A stretch of 39,636 nucleotides of DNA from Herminiimonas sp. (lineage in GTDB: Bacteria > Pseudomonadota > Gammaproteobacteria > Burkholderiales > Burkholderiaceae_D): contig JACMOV010000070.1 of NCBI GenBank assembly GCA_014377845.1, positions 1 through 39,636 of the forward strand, in the 5' to 3' direction. The notes under the pieces are model-generated. The model had not been told where the DNA came from. It saw nothing but the letters and a program-made list of their open reading frames with translations, and did no database searches. The position numbers and the translations under genes are program-made. Positions within the stretch are counted from its first letter, which is position 1, and every line of letters starts with the position of its first letter. Positions 1 to 9,318 of this stretch are shown here, piece by piece.

Positions 1-497
1 GCTTTCGAAATTCCCACCCGCGGCCCGCACAGCACCTCGGCTGCCACGCCCTCTGACAGGATCAACGAAAACGGTGGCGCATCGAGCGCCATGCCGTTAT
101 GGACGCGGGTGATGCCCAGCGCCTGCCCTAGTCGCCCCGGGCCCGCACACAGCAGCGACAGCGGCTCGACGCCGCGCCGCTCGCGCATCAGGTCGATACG
201 CTGCAACGGCTCGAGCGCTCGCAGCAGCACCCCGGCCCCATGGCCGCTTTCGCGGCACACGAAATTGAGGCACCAGTGAATGCCGTAGGAGCGGTACACG
301 TAGGCGTGCCCCGGCGCGCCGAACATGGCGCTGTTGCGCTCGGTCGGCCCGGCGAAACTGTGGGAGGCCGGGTCGTCGCGGTCATAGGCCCCGGTCTCGA
401 CGATACGCCCGCCGACGCCATCGACCAGCACGATGACGCCGATCAGGCGACGGGCCACCTCGACGGAGGATGCGGAGAAATCGATTGTTGCGGACAT
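1..497 (-). CDS. DNA-3-methyladenine glycosylase (AAG/MPG family), C-terminus cut by window edge
   Basis: Base-excision-repair glycosylase of the AAG/MPG fold, which removes alkylated purines such as 3-methyladenine from DNA in the cytoplasm. The reverse strand reads open from an ATG at 497 to the window start (165 residues visible). Family features seen are the ETGAY segment (catalytic Glu region), the stretch after it rich in D, H and N (DDPASHSFAGPTERN), the MFGAPGHAYVYRSYGIH core and the CAGPGRLGQALGI block near the cut end. These are in the expected order. Only about the last 30-40 residues should be missing. It is divergent from the helicase gene, with about 137 bp between the start codons. 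Family identification rests on the conserved core; substrate preference is not visible. Confidence 0.88.
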   Translation of the reverse strand, partial: MSATIDFSASSVEVARRLIGVIVLVDGVGGRIVETGAYDRDDPASHSFAGPTERNSAMFGAPGHAYVYRSYGIHWCLNFVCRESGHGAGVLLRALEPLQRIDLMRERRGVEPLSLLCAGPGRLGQALGITRVHNGMALDAPPFSLILSEGVAAEVLCGPRVGISK

Positions 498-634
498 CGC
501 GCAATGGTAGCGCGCTGGAATGCCGCCGTGTGGGATGGGACCGAACGAAGCCGGGCCTGCCGTTTTTCGATAGTGCTTGCCCGGTGAAACGGCATGACGG
601 TACAGTCGGCATTCCTGTCTCGACATCGCCTGCC

Positions 635-2752
635 ATGTTTGCAATCCCCATCCTGGCGTCGCCCGCCGACCCCTTCGCGTCGCTCAATGCCGAGCAGCGC
701 GCGGCGGTCGAGCACGACATCGATTGTGCGCCGGCGGCGGTGCGGCCGTTGCTGGTGATCGCCGGCGCCGGCTCGGGCAAGACCAGCACGCTGGCGCATC
801 GGGTCGCGCGCCTGATCACCGGCGGGGCCGATCCGCAACGCATCCTGCTGCTGACGTTCTCGCGGCGCGCGGCGGCGGAAATGGCGCGCCGCAGCGGCCA
901 GGTGCTGCAGCGCGTGATGCAGGTGCGCGGCGCCGGCAATCTTGCCAGCGGTGCGCCGGCCACCGCTGCAAGCCTGCCGTGGGCCGGAACCTTCCATGCG
1001 ATCGGCGCGCGTCTGTTGCAGCAGTACGCGGCGCGTATCGGCCTGGCGCCCGGCTTCACCATCCACGATCGCAGCGATGCCGAAGACCTCATGGGCCTGG
1101 TGCGGCATGCGCAGGGCCTGTCGGCAACGGTCAAGCGCTTTCCCTTGAAAGGCACCTGCCTCGCGATCTATTCGCGCGTGGTCAACAGCCAGGAAAGTCT
1201 GGCCGAGGTGCTGCGGACGGTATTTCCGTGGTGCGCGGAATGGGAAGCCGAACTCAATGCGCTTTTCGCCGGCTATGTCGACGCCAAGGAGGCACAGAAT
1301 GCGCTCGACTACGACGACCTGCTGTTGTTCTGGTCGGAGATGGCAGGCGACGAAGTGCTGGCCGCCGAGATCGCCGCGCGCTTCGATCATGTGCTGGTCG
1401 ACGAATACCAGGACACCAATCGCCTGCAGGCGACCATCCTGCAGCGCCTGAAGCCGACCGGGGAAGGCGTCATGGTCGTCGGCGACGATGCGCAATCGAT
1501 CTATTCCTTTCGCGGCGCGACGGTGCGCAACATCCTCGACTTTCCGCAGCAGTTCACCCAGCCGGCGCGCATCGTCACGCTGGAGCGCAACTACCGTTCG
1601 ACCCAGCCGATCCTGGATGCCTCCAATGCCGTGATCGCAGCAGCCGTAGAACGACACACCAAGACGCTCTGGACCGACAAGGCATCGACCCGCAAGCCGC
1701 AACTGGTGATGATTCCCGACGAGGCGGAGCAGGCGCGCTGGGTTGTCAATCGGGTCCTCGAACATCGCGAAGCCGGCGTGCAGTTGAAGGCGCAGGCAGT
1801 GTTGTTTCGCACCGCCACCCACAGCGCGGCGCTGGAACTCGAACTGGTCCGGCGCAACATCCCGTTCGTCAAGTTTGGCGGCCTGAAATTTCTGGAAGCG
1901 ACGCACGTCAAGGACTTGCTGGCGATCCTGCGATTCGCGCAGAACCCGGGCGGTCGGATCGCCGGTTTCCGGCTGCTGCAGCTGATCCCGGGCATCGGGC
2001 CGGCGATTGCAGGAAGAGTGCTGGATGCGGTCGCTGCGGCGCCCGAGCCGCTCGCTGCGCTGGCAGAATTCAAGCCGCCTTCGGGTGCTGCCGGCGACTG
2101 GCAGGCGTTCGTGACGCTGATCGGCGCGCTGCGCGATCCGGCGTTGCCGTGGCCGGCCGACATGCAATGCGCACTCGACTGGTACGGTCCGCACCTGGCA
2201 CGTCTGCATGACGATGCCGAAGTGCGCCTGCTCGATCTTGAACAGCTGGCCGCCCTGGCCGTCGGCTATGCATCGCGCGAGCGCTTCCTGGCAGAGATCA
2301 CGCTCGATCCGCCGGAAGCCACCAGCGACCGCGCCGGCGTGCCGTTGCGCGACGAGGACTACCTGATCCTGTCGACCATTCATTCGGCGAAAGGCCAGGA
2401 GTGGACGTCGGTGCATGTTCTTAATGTGGTCGACGGCTGCATGCCTTCCGATCTTGCTACCGGCAGCAGCGTCGAACTGGAAGAGGAGCGCCGCCTGCTC
2501 TACGTGGCGATGACCCGCGCCAAGGAGTACTTGCACCTGATCGTGCCGCAGCGCTTTTACGTCAAGCAGCAAAGCGCGCTGGGGGACCGCCACATGTTTG
2601 CGGCGCGCACCCGTTTCATCACGACCGGCATGGCGAGGCATTTCGACGAATGCGTCTGGTTTGACGCAGAGACGTCCGGTGCCCGCACACCGATGCCCGA
2701 CAGCGTGCGCATGGCGGTGCGCGATCGGGCCCGCAAGGTCTGGCAATCCTGA
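635..2752 (+). CDS. UvrD/Rep-family ATP-dependent DNA helicase
   Basis: Superfamily 1A 3'-5' DNA helicase, 705 residues, probably acting in repair or replication restart. All core motifs are visible: Walker A GAGSGKT (residues 44-50), motif II VDEYQDT (about 255-261), motif III GDDAQSIYSFRGA (about 283), motif IV LERNYRST, motif V STIHSAKGQEW and motif VI YVAMTRAKE. The ATG at 635 was chosen because the in-frame extension upstream (to 470) is arginine-rich, overlaps the divergent glycosylase start and does not look like helicase, whereas MFAIPILASPADPFASLN leads directly into the Q-motif region NAEQRAAVEHD. It is close in length to UvrD/PcrA but lacks features that would name it uvrD or rep, so no symbol is given. 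It converges on the GGDEF-EAL gene with an 82-bp gap in which no clear terminator was found. Confidence 0.93.
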   Translation: MFAIPILASPADPFASLNAEQRAAVEHDIDCAPAAVRPLLVIAGAGSGKTSTLAHRVARLITGGADPQRILLLTFSRRAAAEMARRSGQVLQRVMQVRGAGNLASGAPATAASLPWAGTFHAIGARLLQQYAARIGLAPGFTIHDRSDAEDLMGLVRHAQGLSATVKRFPLKGTCLAIYSRVVNSQESLAEVLRTVFPWCAEWEAELNALFAGYVDAKEAQNALDYDDLLLFWSEMAGDEVLAAEIAARFDHVLVDEYQDTNRLQATILQRLKPTGEGVMVVGDDAQSIYSFRGATVRNILDFPQQFTQPARIVTLERNYRSTQPILDASNAVIAAAVERHTKTLWTDKASTRKPQLVMIPDEAEQARWVVNRVLEHREAGVQLKAQAVLFRTATHSAALELELVRRNIPFVKFGGLKFLEATHVKDLLAILRFAQNPGGRIAGFRLLQLIPGIGPAIAGRVLDAVAAAPEPLAALAEFKPPSGAAGDWQAFVTLIGALRDPALPWPADMQCALDWYGPHLARLHDDAEVRLLDLEQLAALAVGYASRERFLAEITLDPPEATSDRAGVPLRDEDYLILSTIHSAKGQEWTSVHVLNVVDGCMPSDLATGSSVELEEERRLLYVAMTRAKEYLHLIVPQRFYVKQQSALGDRHMFAARTRFITTGMARHFDECVWFDAETSGARTPMPDSVRMAVRDRARKVWQS

Positions 2753-2834
2753 TGAAGAATTTGAATGGCCAGATCAACACCCGGAGGCGGAAATCCGGAT
2801 CGCGCAGTAGCCTGTCAAATACAGCTCAGGCGCG

Positions 2835-5800
2835 TTACGCGGCTGCTGCGGGCGACTCCAGCCAGGCATCCATCGACATCGGCCGCGCCAGCAGATAGCC
2901 CTGCATGAAGGTGCAACCCGACTGCCGCAGGAACTCGCGCTGCTCGACGGTCTCCACACCCTCGGCCACCACGCGCAGGCGCAGATGGCTGGCCATCGAG
3001 AGGATCGATTGCACGATCGCGGTGTGGCCTGGATCGGACGGCGTGTCCTGGATGAAGCTGCGGTCGATCTTGAGTTCGTAAAGCGGCAGCCGGCGCAGGT
3101 AGCCCAGGCTCGAATAGCCGGTGCCGAAGTCGTCGATCGAAAAGCGGATGCCCATGGCGACCAGCTCGTTCATGCGGCGCACCGTGTCGTCGAGGTTGTC
3201 GATCAACAGACCTTCAGTGACTTCGAAGATCAGCAAGGATGCGGGAGCGCCGGTCTCGGCCAGGATGGTGCGTACTCGCCCGACGAAATCGGGCTGGCGG
3301 AACTGACGTGGACTGACATTGATCGAGACCGGCATGGTGCGTCCTGCCTGCTGCAGCCGGAGCACCGCGAGGCAGCCCTCATGCACCACCCAATTGCCGA
3401 GTTGCAGGATCAGTCCCGATTCTTCGGCCGCCGGAATGAACAACGCCGGCGACACCGGCCCGCGTACGGGATGGGTCCACCGCATCAGCAATTCGCAGCC
3501 TACCGGCTGGCCTGCATGATCGAACTGTGGCTGCATCGCCATCTCCAGCTGGGCGGTGCCAAGCGCCTGCGCCAGGTCGTGCTGCAGCGCGAACTGCTCC
3601 TCGACCTCCGCTTGCATCGCCGATTCGAAGAAGGCGATCCGGTTGCGGCCGGCCGTCTTGGCGCGGTACATCGCCGTATCGGCTTCGCGCAGCAGATCCT
3701 CGGTGCTCTGGCCGGTCTTCGGCAGGAGGGTCACCCCAATGCTGCAACCGGACCCATACGACTGGCCATCGATGTCGAATGGCCGCGCCAGCGCTTGCCG
3801 CACTTTTTCCGCGGCCGACATGGCATTCTGCGCGCCCTGGGTAAACTCGGCTGCCAGGTCCGGCATCAGGATGACGAATTCGTCGCCGCCAATGCGCGCC
3901 ACCGTATCCTCGGCGCGCATCAGCGCCGACAGTCGCTGCGCCACATCGCGCAGCAACGCGTCACCGACGGCGTGACCACGAGCATCGTTGACGTTCTTGA
4001 AATGGTCGAGATCGACGAACAGGACCGCGCCCACGCGGTTGTTGCGCTGTGCGCTCGCCAGCAGCAGCGCCAGGCGGTCGAGCAGCAGGCGCCGGTTCGG
4101 CAGCTCGGTCAGTGCATCGAAGAACGCCAGCCGGTGGATGTACTGTTCAGCCTTGATGCGGTCCGTGATGTCGCGCAGAACCATGCTGCAAACCGAGTTG
4201 CCGTCGGCATCCGGGTAGATCGTGGACGACAATTCGACCTCGAAATGACTGCCGTCGGCACGCATCAGGGTCAGCTCGCCCCGGGTATGGCCGGTGGCAG
4301 CGCGCTCGTCCAGCATCACCTTGAGGCGTGGGTCGCTTTCGACCAACAGGCCATTGCGGCCGCGCTCCTGCAATTGCGTCTCGCTCATTCCGAGGATGCG
4401 GCAGGCTGCAGAATTTGCCGCCAGGATCGTTCCTTCCGGCGTGGTCTGCAATACGCCGTCGAGGCTGTTTTCGAACAGGCGCTGGAACCGGTTTTCATGC
4501 ACGCGTGCCGCCTGCTCCGAGAGCATGCGTTCGGTAATGTCCTGTACCGCGCCGGAATACAGGATCGGCCTGCCATCCGGATCATGCTCGATCGTGCCGA
4601 AACTGTCGACCCAGCACAGGCTGCCGTCCGGCCGCACGACCCGGTATTGGAGACGCGTCGGTGCCGCGCCGGCCAGCATCCGGTCACGATGCGCTACCAC
4701 CATCGGCAGATCGTCCGGGTGCACCAGCGTGCGGAAGGTGGCAATGCTCACCGGCCCCCAGGCAGGATCGAGGCCGTAGAGGCGGTAGGTGCTCTCCGAG
4801 CCCCAGTAGGTTCCGCTGCGCATGTCGAATTCGAAGAAACCAACGCCGGCCAGTTCCTGTGCCTTCAGCAGTTGCTGCTGGTTGATCTGCAGCCGAGCCA
4901 CCATGCTCGAAAATCCCGCTTCGAGTTCCGCGAACTCCCGGCTCGTCGTCGCTGCAGGCGCAATATCGCTGCTGCTGATTGCCTGGCTCTGTTCGATTCG
5001 CCGCATCCGCCCGAGCAGGTTCCTGACCGGTTGCGCCAGGCCTCGCTGTGCGAACAGCAACGCCAGCAGGATGCCGGCGAGTGATGCAACGCCGATGATC
5101 GCGAGCTGAACCTGGAAATGCGAGTCGGCCAGCGCCACCGCGTCGGCTTTGCGTACGCGCACGCTCACCATCAGCGCATCGCGGTCAACGCCGCCGATCG
5201 GCCGGGTGGCATGCAACCACTCGACGCCAGCCGCATCGGTGCTTGCGAAACTGCCGGTACGACGTGCCGCGATCGCCGCCTGCACCGCCTGATCGGGCAG
5301 TTGCTCGCCGAGCGCCATCGCGCTCGAGCTCGAGACCAGCAACCGGCCTGCCGCATCGGTCACGTGGATTACCAAATGTTTTGGCAGGCTGATCGAGTTG
5401 AGCTGGCGATTCGCGTACTCCAGATCGAGTCCGGCAAATGCCACCCCGCGCAACTTGCCTGAGTAATCGTAGACCGGCATGCCGAAGCCAACCGCCTTGC
5501 GGCCGGACGTGATGCCGACCATGTAGGTGCCGACCGAAAATTTTCCGGTCTCGATCGCGTTGCGGAAGTACTGGCGGCCGTTCGCGTCGCCGCCGGTTTC
5601 ACCGGCGCGGCCCTGACATTCGATCTTGCCATCCAGGCCCAGCACGCCGATGTTGGCATAGGCAGGCGTCGCGGCTTGCACGTTGCGCAGGAATTCCACG
5701 CACAGGTCATGCAGGTCGTAGCGCCGCACCGAGGGTCCGCTGGCGATCGTCACCAGGATCTGCCGTACGCCCTCAGTCAATTGTTCCTGGTTGGCCGCCA

Positions 5801-5954
5801 CCAGCTTGGCGACCGATTCCAGTTCCTGGCGCGCGTGCACCACCTCGTCGCGCTGCACCACGACGGACGAGTAGACCAGCACCGCGATACCCGGCGCAAC
5901 TGCCGTCATCGCAAGCAGGACGAGCAGCGTTCGCAGGCTGAGCGGACGTTTCAT
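2835..5954 (-). CDS. Cache-PAS-PAS-GGDEF-EAL membrane protein (c-di-GMP turnover)
   Basis: Bifunctional-type cyclic-di-GMP enzyme of 1039 residues at the inner membrane. Layout: TM1 about 9-33, a periplasmic double-Cache-like sensor about 35-280 (contains the ITSGRKAVGFGMPVYD pattern), TM2 about 283-302, a HAMP-like linker, PAS/PAC 1 about 365-475, PAS/PAC 2 about 485-600, GGDEF about 605-765 and EAL about 785-1030. The GGDEF signature is intact (689-693) with an inhibitory-site RxxD (RAED 680-683) at the expected distance. The EAL domain keeps ELLMR (821-825), DDFGTGYSSL (941-950) and AEGVET, so both activities could be functional. The ATG at 5954 was chosen because MKRPLSLRTLL begins right before TM1; the reading frame extends to 6332 but that part is unlike coding sequence. 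The signal sensed is unknown. Start-site ribosome binding is weak. Confidence 0.93.
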   Translation of the reverse strand: MKRPLSLRTLLVLLAMTAVAPGIAVLVYSSVVVQRDEVVHARQELESVAKLVAANQEQLTEGVRQILVTIASGPSVRRYDLHDLCVEFLRNVQAATPAYANIGVLGLDGKIECQGRAGETGGDANGRQYFRNAIETGKFSVGTYMVGITSGRKAVGFGMPVYDYSGKLRGVAFAGLDLEYANRQLNSISLPKHLVIHVTDAAGRLLVSSSSAMALGEQLPDQAVQAAIAARRTGSFASTDAAGVEWLHATRPIGGVDRDALMVSVRVRKADAVALADSHFQVQLAIIGVASLAGILLALLFAQRGLAQPVRNLLGRMRRIEQSQAISSSDIAPAATTSREFAELEAGFSSMVARLQINQQQLLKAQELAGVGFFEFDMRSGTYWGSESTYRLYGLDPAWGPVSIATFRTLVHPDDLPMVVAHRDRMLAGAAPTRLQYRVVRPDGSLCWVDSFGTIEHDPDGRPILYSGAVQDITERMLSEQAARVHENRFQRLFENSLDGVLQTTPEGTILAANSAACRILGMSETQLQERGRNGLLVESDPRLKVMLDERAATGHTRGELTLMRADGSHFEVELSSTIYPDADGNSVCSMVLRDITDRIKAEQYIHRLAFFDALTELPNRRLLLDRLALLLASAQRNNRVGAVLFVDLDHFKNVNDARGHAVGDALLRDVAQRLSALMRAEDTVARIGGDEFVILMPDLAAEFTQGAQNAMSAAEKVRQALARPFDIDGQSYGSGCSIGVTLLPKTGQSTEDLLREADTAMYRAKTAGRNRIAFFESAMQAEVEEQFALQHDLAQALGTAQLEMAMQPQFDHAGQPVGCELLMRWTHPVRGPVSPALFIPAAEESGLILQLGNWVVHEGCLAVLRLQQAGRTMPVSINVSPRQFRQPDFVGRVRTILAETGAPASLLIFEVTEGLLIDNLDDTVRRMNELVAMGIRFSIDDFGTGYSSLGYLRRLPLYELKIDRSFIQDTPSDPGHTAIVQSILSMASHLRLRVVAEGVETVEQREFLRQSGCTFMQGYLLARPMSMDAWLESPAAAA

Positions 5955-6120
5955 CCGCAGGCCGGCGTGCGCAACCGTCGTGTGATCAGAATTGATTTCA
6001 TTTGAAAAATTGTAACCGGATTTACGCGCGCATCCGCCATGCGTTTGCCGAATCGTTGCCGGGATATCCAGGCCATCCTTGCAGGCCCTGTCATTTGGAC
6101 AGCCTGATAAGCTTCCGTTC

Positions 6121-6717
6121 ATGCAAATGACACTTTTCCGTCCGGGTGACAGCGAGCTGCTGATCCGCAAGAGCCGCTTCATCGGCCACGTCCGCACCGT
6201 TGCGGACCGGGCGGCAGCGCAACACGCGGTGGCGGTGCTGCGCCAGCGCCATCCGGGCGCGGCGCATGTCTGCTGGGCACTGCTGGCGGGAGGGCATTCG
6301 GCCGCAGTCGACGATGGCGAACCCGGCGGCACTGCAGGCCGTCCGATGCTCGACCTCCTGCGGCACCAGCAACTCGACGGCGTGCTGGCGACGGTGGTGC
6401 GGTACTACGGCGGCATCAAGCTCGGCACCGGTGGCTTGGTGCGCGCCTACACGGACTGCATTGCCCAGGCGTTGCTGGCAGCAGAGAAGAAGCCGCTGGA
6501 GCGCCTGTGCGTTCTGCGCTGCAGCGTGCCGTACGCATCCGAAGGCACGGTGCGGCGCGGCATCGACGCCGCCGGCGCACAACTGCTCGGGGTGCAGCAT
6601 GCTGCAGAGGTGATCCTGACGGTGCGGATCGCTGTGGGCGTGCAGACGGCGTTCATTGCGCAGATGCGGGATGCCACACAGGGACGGCTGGCATGGTCGG
6701 AAGACTTCGGGTACTGA
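6121..6717 (+). CDS. yigZ: YigZ/IMPACT family protein (UPF0029, DUF1949)
   Basis: Member of the YigZ/IMPACT family, 198 residues, with an N-terminal UPF0029 domain and a C-terminal ferredoxin-like DUF1949. Diagnostic parts are KSRFIGHV near the start, the DDGEPGGTAGRPML loop and the VVRYYGGIKLGTGGLVRAY block, all intact. The C-terminal half (from about residue 125) has the weaker conservation expected of DUF1949. Bacterial members are linked by homology to ribosome/translation-related functions, but the exact role is not settled. The start was placed at 6121 (MQMTLF) because the sequence upstream in frame does not resemble the family; the ATG at 6127 is an equally good alternative. No strong Shine-Dalgarno is visible. 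It is a single gene facing away from the GGDEF-EAL gene and converging on the oligomer hydrolase. Confidence 0.9.
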   Translation: MQMTLFRPGDSELLIRKSRFIGHVRTVADRAAAQHAVAVLRQRHPGAAHVCWALLAGGHSAAVDDGEPGGTAGRPMLDLLRHQQLDGVLATVVRYYGGIKLGTGGLVRAYTDCIAQALLAAEKKPLERLCVLRCSVPYASEGTVRRGIDAAGAQLLGVQHAAEVILTVRIAVGVQTAFIAQMRDATQGRLAWSEDFGY

Positions 6718-6758
6718 GCAAACGGGGACGAGAATACGGAGCCGCGCTTGCACCGGAC

Positions 6759-6789
6759 AAAAAAACGCCCGCGGCATGACGCGGCGGGC
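6759..6789 (-). terminator. Probable intrinsic terminator downstream of the 3HB-oligomer hydrolase
   Basis: Read on the reverse strand, GCCCGC and GCGGGC (6784-6789 and 6767-6772) form a 6-bp G+C stem around an 11-nt loop, followed at once by seven T residues (the A run at 6759-6765). An alternative pairing, CCGCG with CGCGG at 6769-6773/6780-6784, gives a tighter loop. It sits about 130 bp beyond the stop of the reverse-strand hydrolase gene. On the forward strand no T run follows, so it would not serve yigZ. Confidence 0.55.
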
Positions 6790-6890
6790 AGTAATTCCGA
6801 CCTTGGCAGGCGGGAGGAGACGCGTGAATCATAACCGCCGGTCCGGAGCGGCGTTATCAGTCAACACCTGATTAGGCTGTAGGAAAAGAA

Positions 6891-6917
6891 GACGGCGGAA
6901 GACGGCGGAAGACGGCG
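6891..6917. repeat. 10-bp tandem repeat (GACGGCGGAA x 2.7)
   Basis: Two full copies and a 7-base partial copy of GACGGCGGAA lie immediately 3' of the stop codon of the reverse-strand oligomer hydrolase gene (stop at 6918-6920). The repeat is perfect and outside the coding sequence as annotated. If the copy number changed, only the 3' untranslated region would be altered. No function is inferred. Confidence 0.85.
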
Positions 6918-8993
6918 TCAGTCCGGGATTGTCACGACGTTCCGGTCGTAAGTGATCCGGTCACCCGCCGCCGGGGCCGCCAGGATCGGCGGCACGTTGG
7001 CGAGGGTGATCGGATTGGTGGTCGTGCCGGTCACCCCGCGCGGCGTGGTGCGCACCACCTGGCTCGGTGGCAGCTCCGTACCCGATTTCAGGCGGGCGTA
7101 CATCATGTCGAGCGCCTGGATGAAATAGCGGTGTACCGGCACGTAATGGGAGCCGAAACCCGGCAAGCCGAGAAATGCGTCGAAATGCTGTCCGTTCGTG
7201 ATCTCGATGTACGACAGCCGGCTGCCGCCGCCTTCGATCATCCGATTCACGCCGAAGTACGGCCGCGATGCGAACGCCACCGGAATCAGCGTGTCCGAGC
7301 GGCCGGCCACGATCAGCGCCGGCTTGCCTCTCAGATTGGCGCTGCGGAAGGCTTCTGCGATGCCGCCCTGCACCCGCTTGGCATTGGCGCTGGTGCCGAC
7401 GGCCAGCTCGCGCTGGCACAGTGCGCCGTCGATGTTGTAGTCCTTCGCATTGGTGCTGACGCTGACCGATCCGGCGTCGGCTACCGCACCGCCCACGCTG
7501 TTGTTATTGAAGATTGCCAGCCCGGCGGTCGGCGGGATACCGTTGCCAGTGCCAAAGGATGCTGGCAGTCCGGCCGTACCGCCCGAATAGCTCAGGCCGC
7601 ACAGGTTGTCCTTCACGCTGAAGCGGCCATAGGTATTACTGTAGGTCATGGCGATCGGCGGTGTGGCGAAGGAATACATCGCCGCCTGCAATGCATTGCT
7701 CTCCGGTTGCCAGCCGGCAGACAGCAGGCCGCTCATGGCGCTGGCCGCCTGGTCGGCAGTGGTCGCGCCGGTCACGATGCCGTTTGCCTGCAGGGCGGCA
7801 CAACGCGCCGTCGCGACCTGCGCGTTCACGAGGTTGTACACATTGGTGGAAGGTGACGCCAGCGCCGCGCACGGCTGCAACAGGTTGGCCAGCGTGAAGT
7901 AGTCGTACAGCGGCCTTCCGGTGCCCACCAGCGTGGTGGCGCCGCGGGTGACGCTGAGCCGGCTGTCCGGTGCCAGCTGGACATGCGGCTCCGCCACGGC
8001 GACGCCGCTGATCAAGCCGTTGGTGTCCTGCTCGGCCGCGGCCAGTGCTGCACCGGCGCCATTCGAAATGCTGGAGGCGATCACGATCGTGTTGCGGTTG
8101 CCCAGCGTTTGCACGTGGCGCTTGCCGTCTGTCGCGGTGGCGCCGAAGCGCTCGTTGAGCACGTAATAGGCAAATTCGATCGATTGCAAGGTCCACTTGC
8201 CCCAGTCCTTTTCCGGATTCTGCTGGGAGTGCGCGTGCTTGACCGCGAACCGGTTCGGCGTGGCGGCATTGAAGGCGCTGCGCTCCGCATCGGTCAGAGC
8301 AGCGGTGAAATTGGAATCCTTGCCGGCTGCTGCGGCATCGCTGCGCAAGCCGTTCTGCAGGCTCACCGTGTTGTTCTGCAGGTCATGGATGCCGTTGCCG
8401 GTGCCCTTGTCGGTATAGGCGACCGCGCAGCCGTGCTTCAGACCCCATTCGCCGGAACTGCCGATCGCGCCATACACGCCACGCGAACCGCTCGATGTGC
8501 CGGTGATGATGCACGCATTGGCCGGGTCGAAGCTGGCCGGTACCTGGACCATCATCGTCACGTTCTGCGTGCCGGTACCGTCGTCCGAATAGGCGAGGTA
8601 CTCGGTGCCGGCAATCAGTCCCTCGGAAGCGGTGGCAGTGCCGTTGATGTCGACGTTCGGCCCGTACAGGCTGCCGTAGCCGCCGGCAGCCGAAATGTCG
8701 AGTACCGCCCGGTAGTTGTTGAAGATGGCGATGCGGCGCAACTCTGCCGCCGTCGGATGCGCAGGATCTGCAGGCGCCGGAGCAGCGCCGCCAAGTTTCG
8801 TCTTGCCCAGACCCGCGGTCAGCAGGTCGTCGCTGGTGCCGTCGTAGATGGTCGATGCAATGACGCCGAGGTAGGCGGGTTTGAGATTCACTGTTTCAAG
8901 GTCGGTGCCGCCGCAGGCGTTCAATGCCAGCAAGGCGCCACCAGCGGCGATGAGCCGGGTTCGCTTCAGGTGCTTCGGGGTTAGTGAATGCAT
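6918..8993 (-). CDS. D-(-)-3-hydroxybutyrate oligomer hydrolase (lipoprotein)
   Basis: Hydrolyses soluble 3-hydroxybutyrate oligomers released from poly-3-hydroxybutyrate (PHB) to monomers. The 691-residue protein resembles the 3HBOH family throughout, including the long N-terminal region with ACIITGTSSGSRGVYGAIG, a likely nucleophile in the SISNGAGA turn (Ser310), the LIVAGRSDTLIPVAFASRP block (acidic residue) and the ITNGQHFDAFLGLPGF block (histidine). The leader has a basic start (KHLKRTR), a hydrophobic stretch and a lipobox-like LNAC with Cys27, so the protein is predicted to be an exported lipoprotein; Asn at -2 is slightly atypical. The start ATG at 8993 directly precedes this leader. 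It is separated from pgl by a 325-bp divergent intergenic region. The phasin-like gene at 10148 makes a PHB link locally plausible. Nucleophile assignment is by motif only. Confidence 0.87.
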   Translation of the reverse strand: MHSLTPKHLKRTRLIAAGGALLALNACGGTDLETVNLKPAYLGVIASTIYDGTSDDLLTAGLGKTKLGGAAPAPADPAHPTAAELRRIAIFNNYRAVLDISAAGGYGSLYGPNVDINGTATASEGLIAGTEYLAYSDDGTGTQNVTMMVQVPASFDPANACIITGTSSGSRGVYGAIGSSGEWGLKHGCAVAYTDKGTGNGIHDLQNNTVSLQNGLRSDAAAAGKDSNFTAALTDAERSAFNAATPNRFAVKHAHSQQNPEKDWGKWTLQSIEFAYYVLNERFGATATDGKRHVQTLGNRNTIVIASSISNGAGAALAAAEQDTNGLISGVAVAEPHVQLAPDSRLSVTRGATTLVGTGRPLYDYFTLANLLQPCAALASPSTNVYNLVNAQVATARCAALQANGIVTGATTADQAASAMSGLLSAGWQPESNALQAAMYSFATPPIAMTYSNTYGRFSVKDNLCGLSYSGGTAGLPASFGTGNGIPPTAGLAIFNNNSVGGAVADAGSVSVSTNAKDYNIDGALCQRELAVGTSANAKRVQGGIAEAFRSANLRGKPALIVAGRSDTLIPVAFASRPYFGVNRMIEGGGSRLSYIEITNGQHFDAFLGLPGFGSHYVPVHRYFIQALDMMYARLKSGTELPPSQVVRTTPRGVTGTTTNPITLANVPPILAAPAAGDRITYDRNVVTIPD

Positions 8994-9318
8994 GTCTGTC
9001 TCCGATGTTTGCGTTCTTATGGATGCCGCGCGCCGCAGTGGTGTGCGGCAAACGTTTTTATCATGTTGGCATCTAAAAGTGGGTGCTTACCGCGCCAAAC
9101 GGCGGCGAAACATGAGTCGTTTTATGACTCGACGGTCGGGCTTTCATGCGGCAGTACAGCAGTTTCGACTAGCGGCATGCGGGCAGCCGAGCCGGGCCGT
9201 CATTTTGCCAGCTACGCACTGCAACATCGACGCCGTACAATGATGGTCCGGCCAGGTGCCCGCTTGCCGGCGATGAAATCGACGGCCGCCGATCGCGGTC
9301 GAACCTGCCGGAAAACCG
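8994..9318. other. 325-bp divergent intergenic region (hydrolase/pgl)
   Basis: No gene with convincing coding character is seen here; open frames crossing it are arginine/serine-rich and unlike known proteins. It must hold the promoters of the hydrolase (reverse) and possibly pgl (forward). The 8994-9125 part is less G+C-rich than its surroundings and contains a small dyad, GAGTC-N7-GACTC, at about 9114-9130. No confident -35/-10 pair was found. Confidence 0.4.

Noticed and set aside
443-2746. Long reverse-strand open frame (767 codons) opposite the helicase
   Set aside because: It is rich in H, R, Q and D in a random-like pattern, has no recognisable domain and mirrors the helicase, whose motifs are complete. 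Such mirror frames are common in high-G+C genomes.
9114-9130. GAGTC-N7-GACTC dyad as an operator
   Set aside because: Arms of 5 bp are expected by chance in a region of this size, and no partner copy was found.
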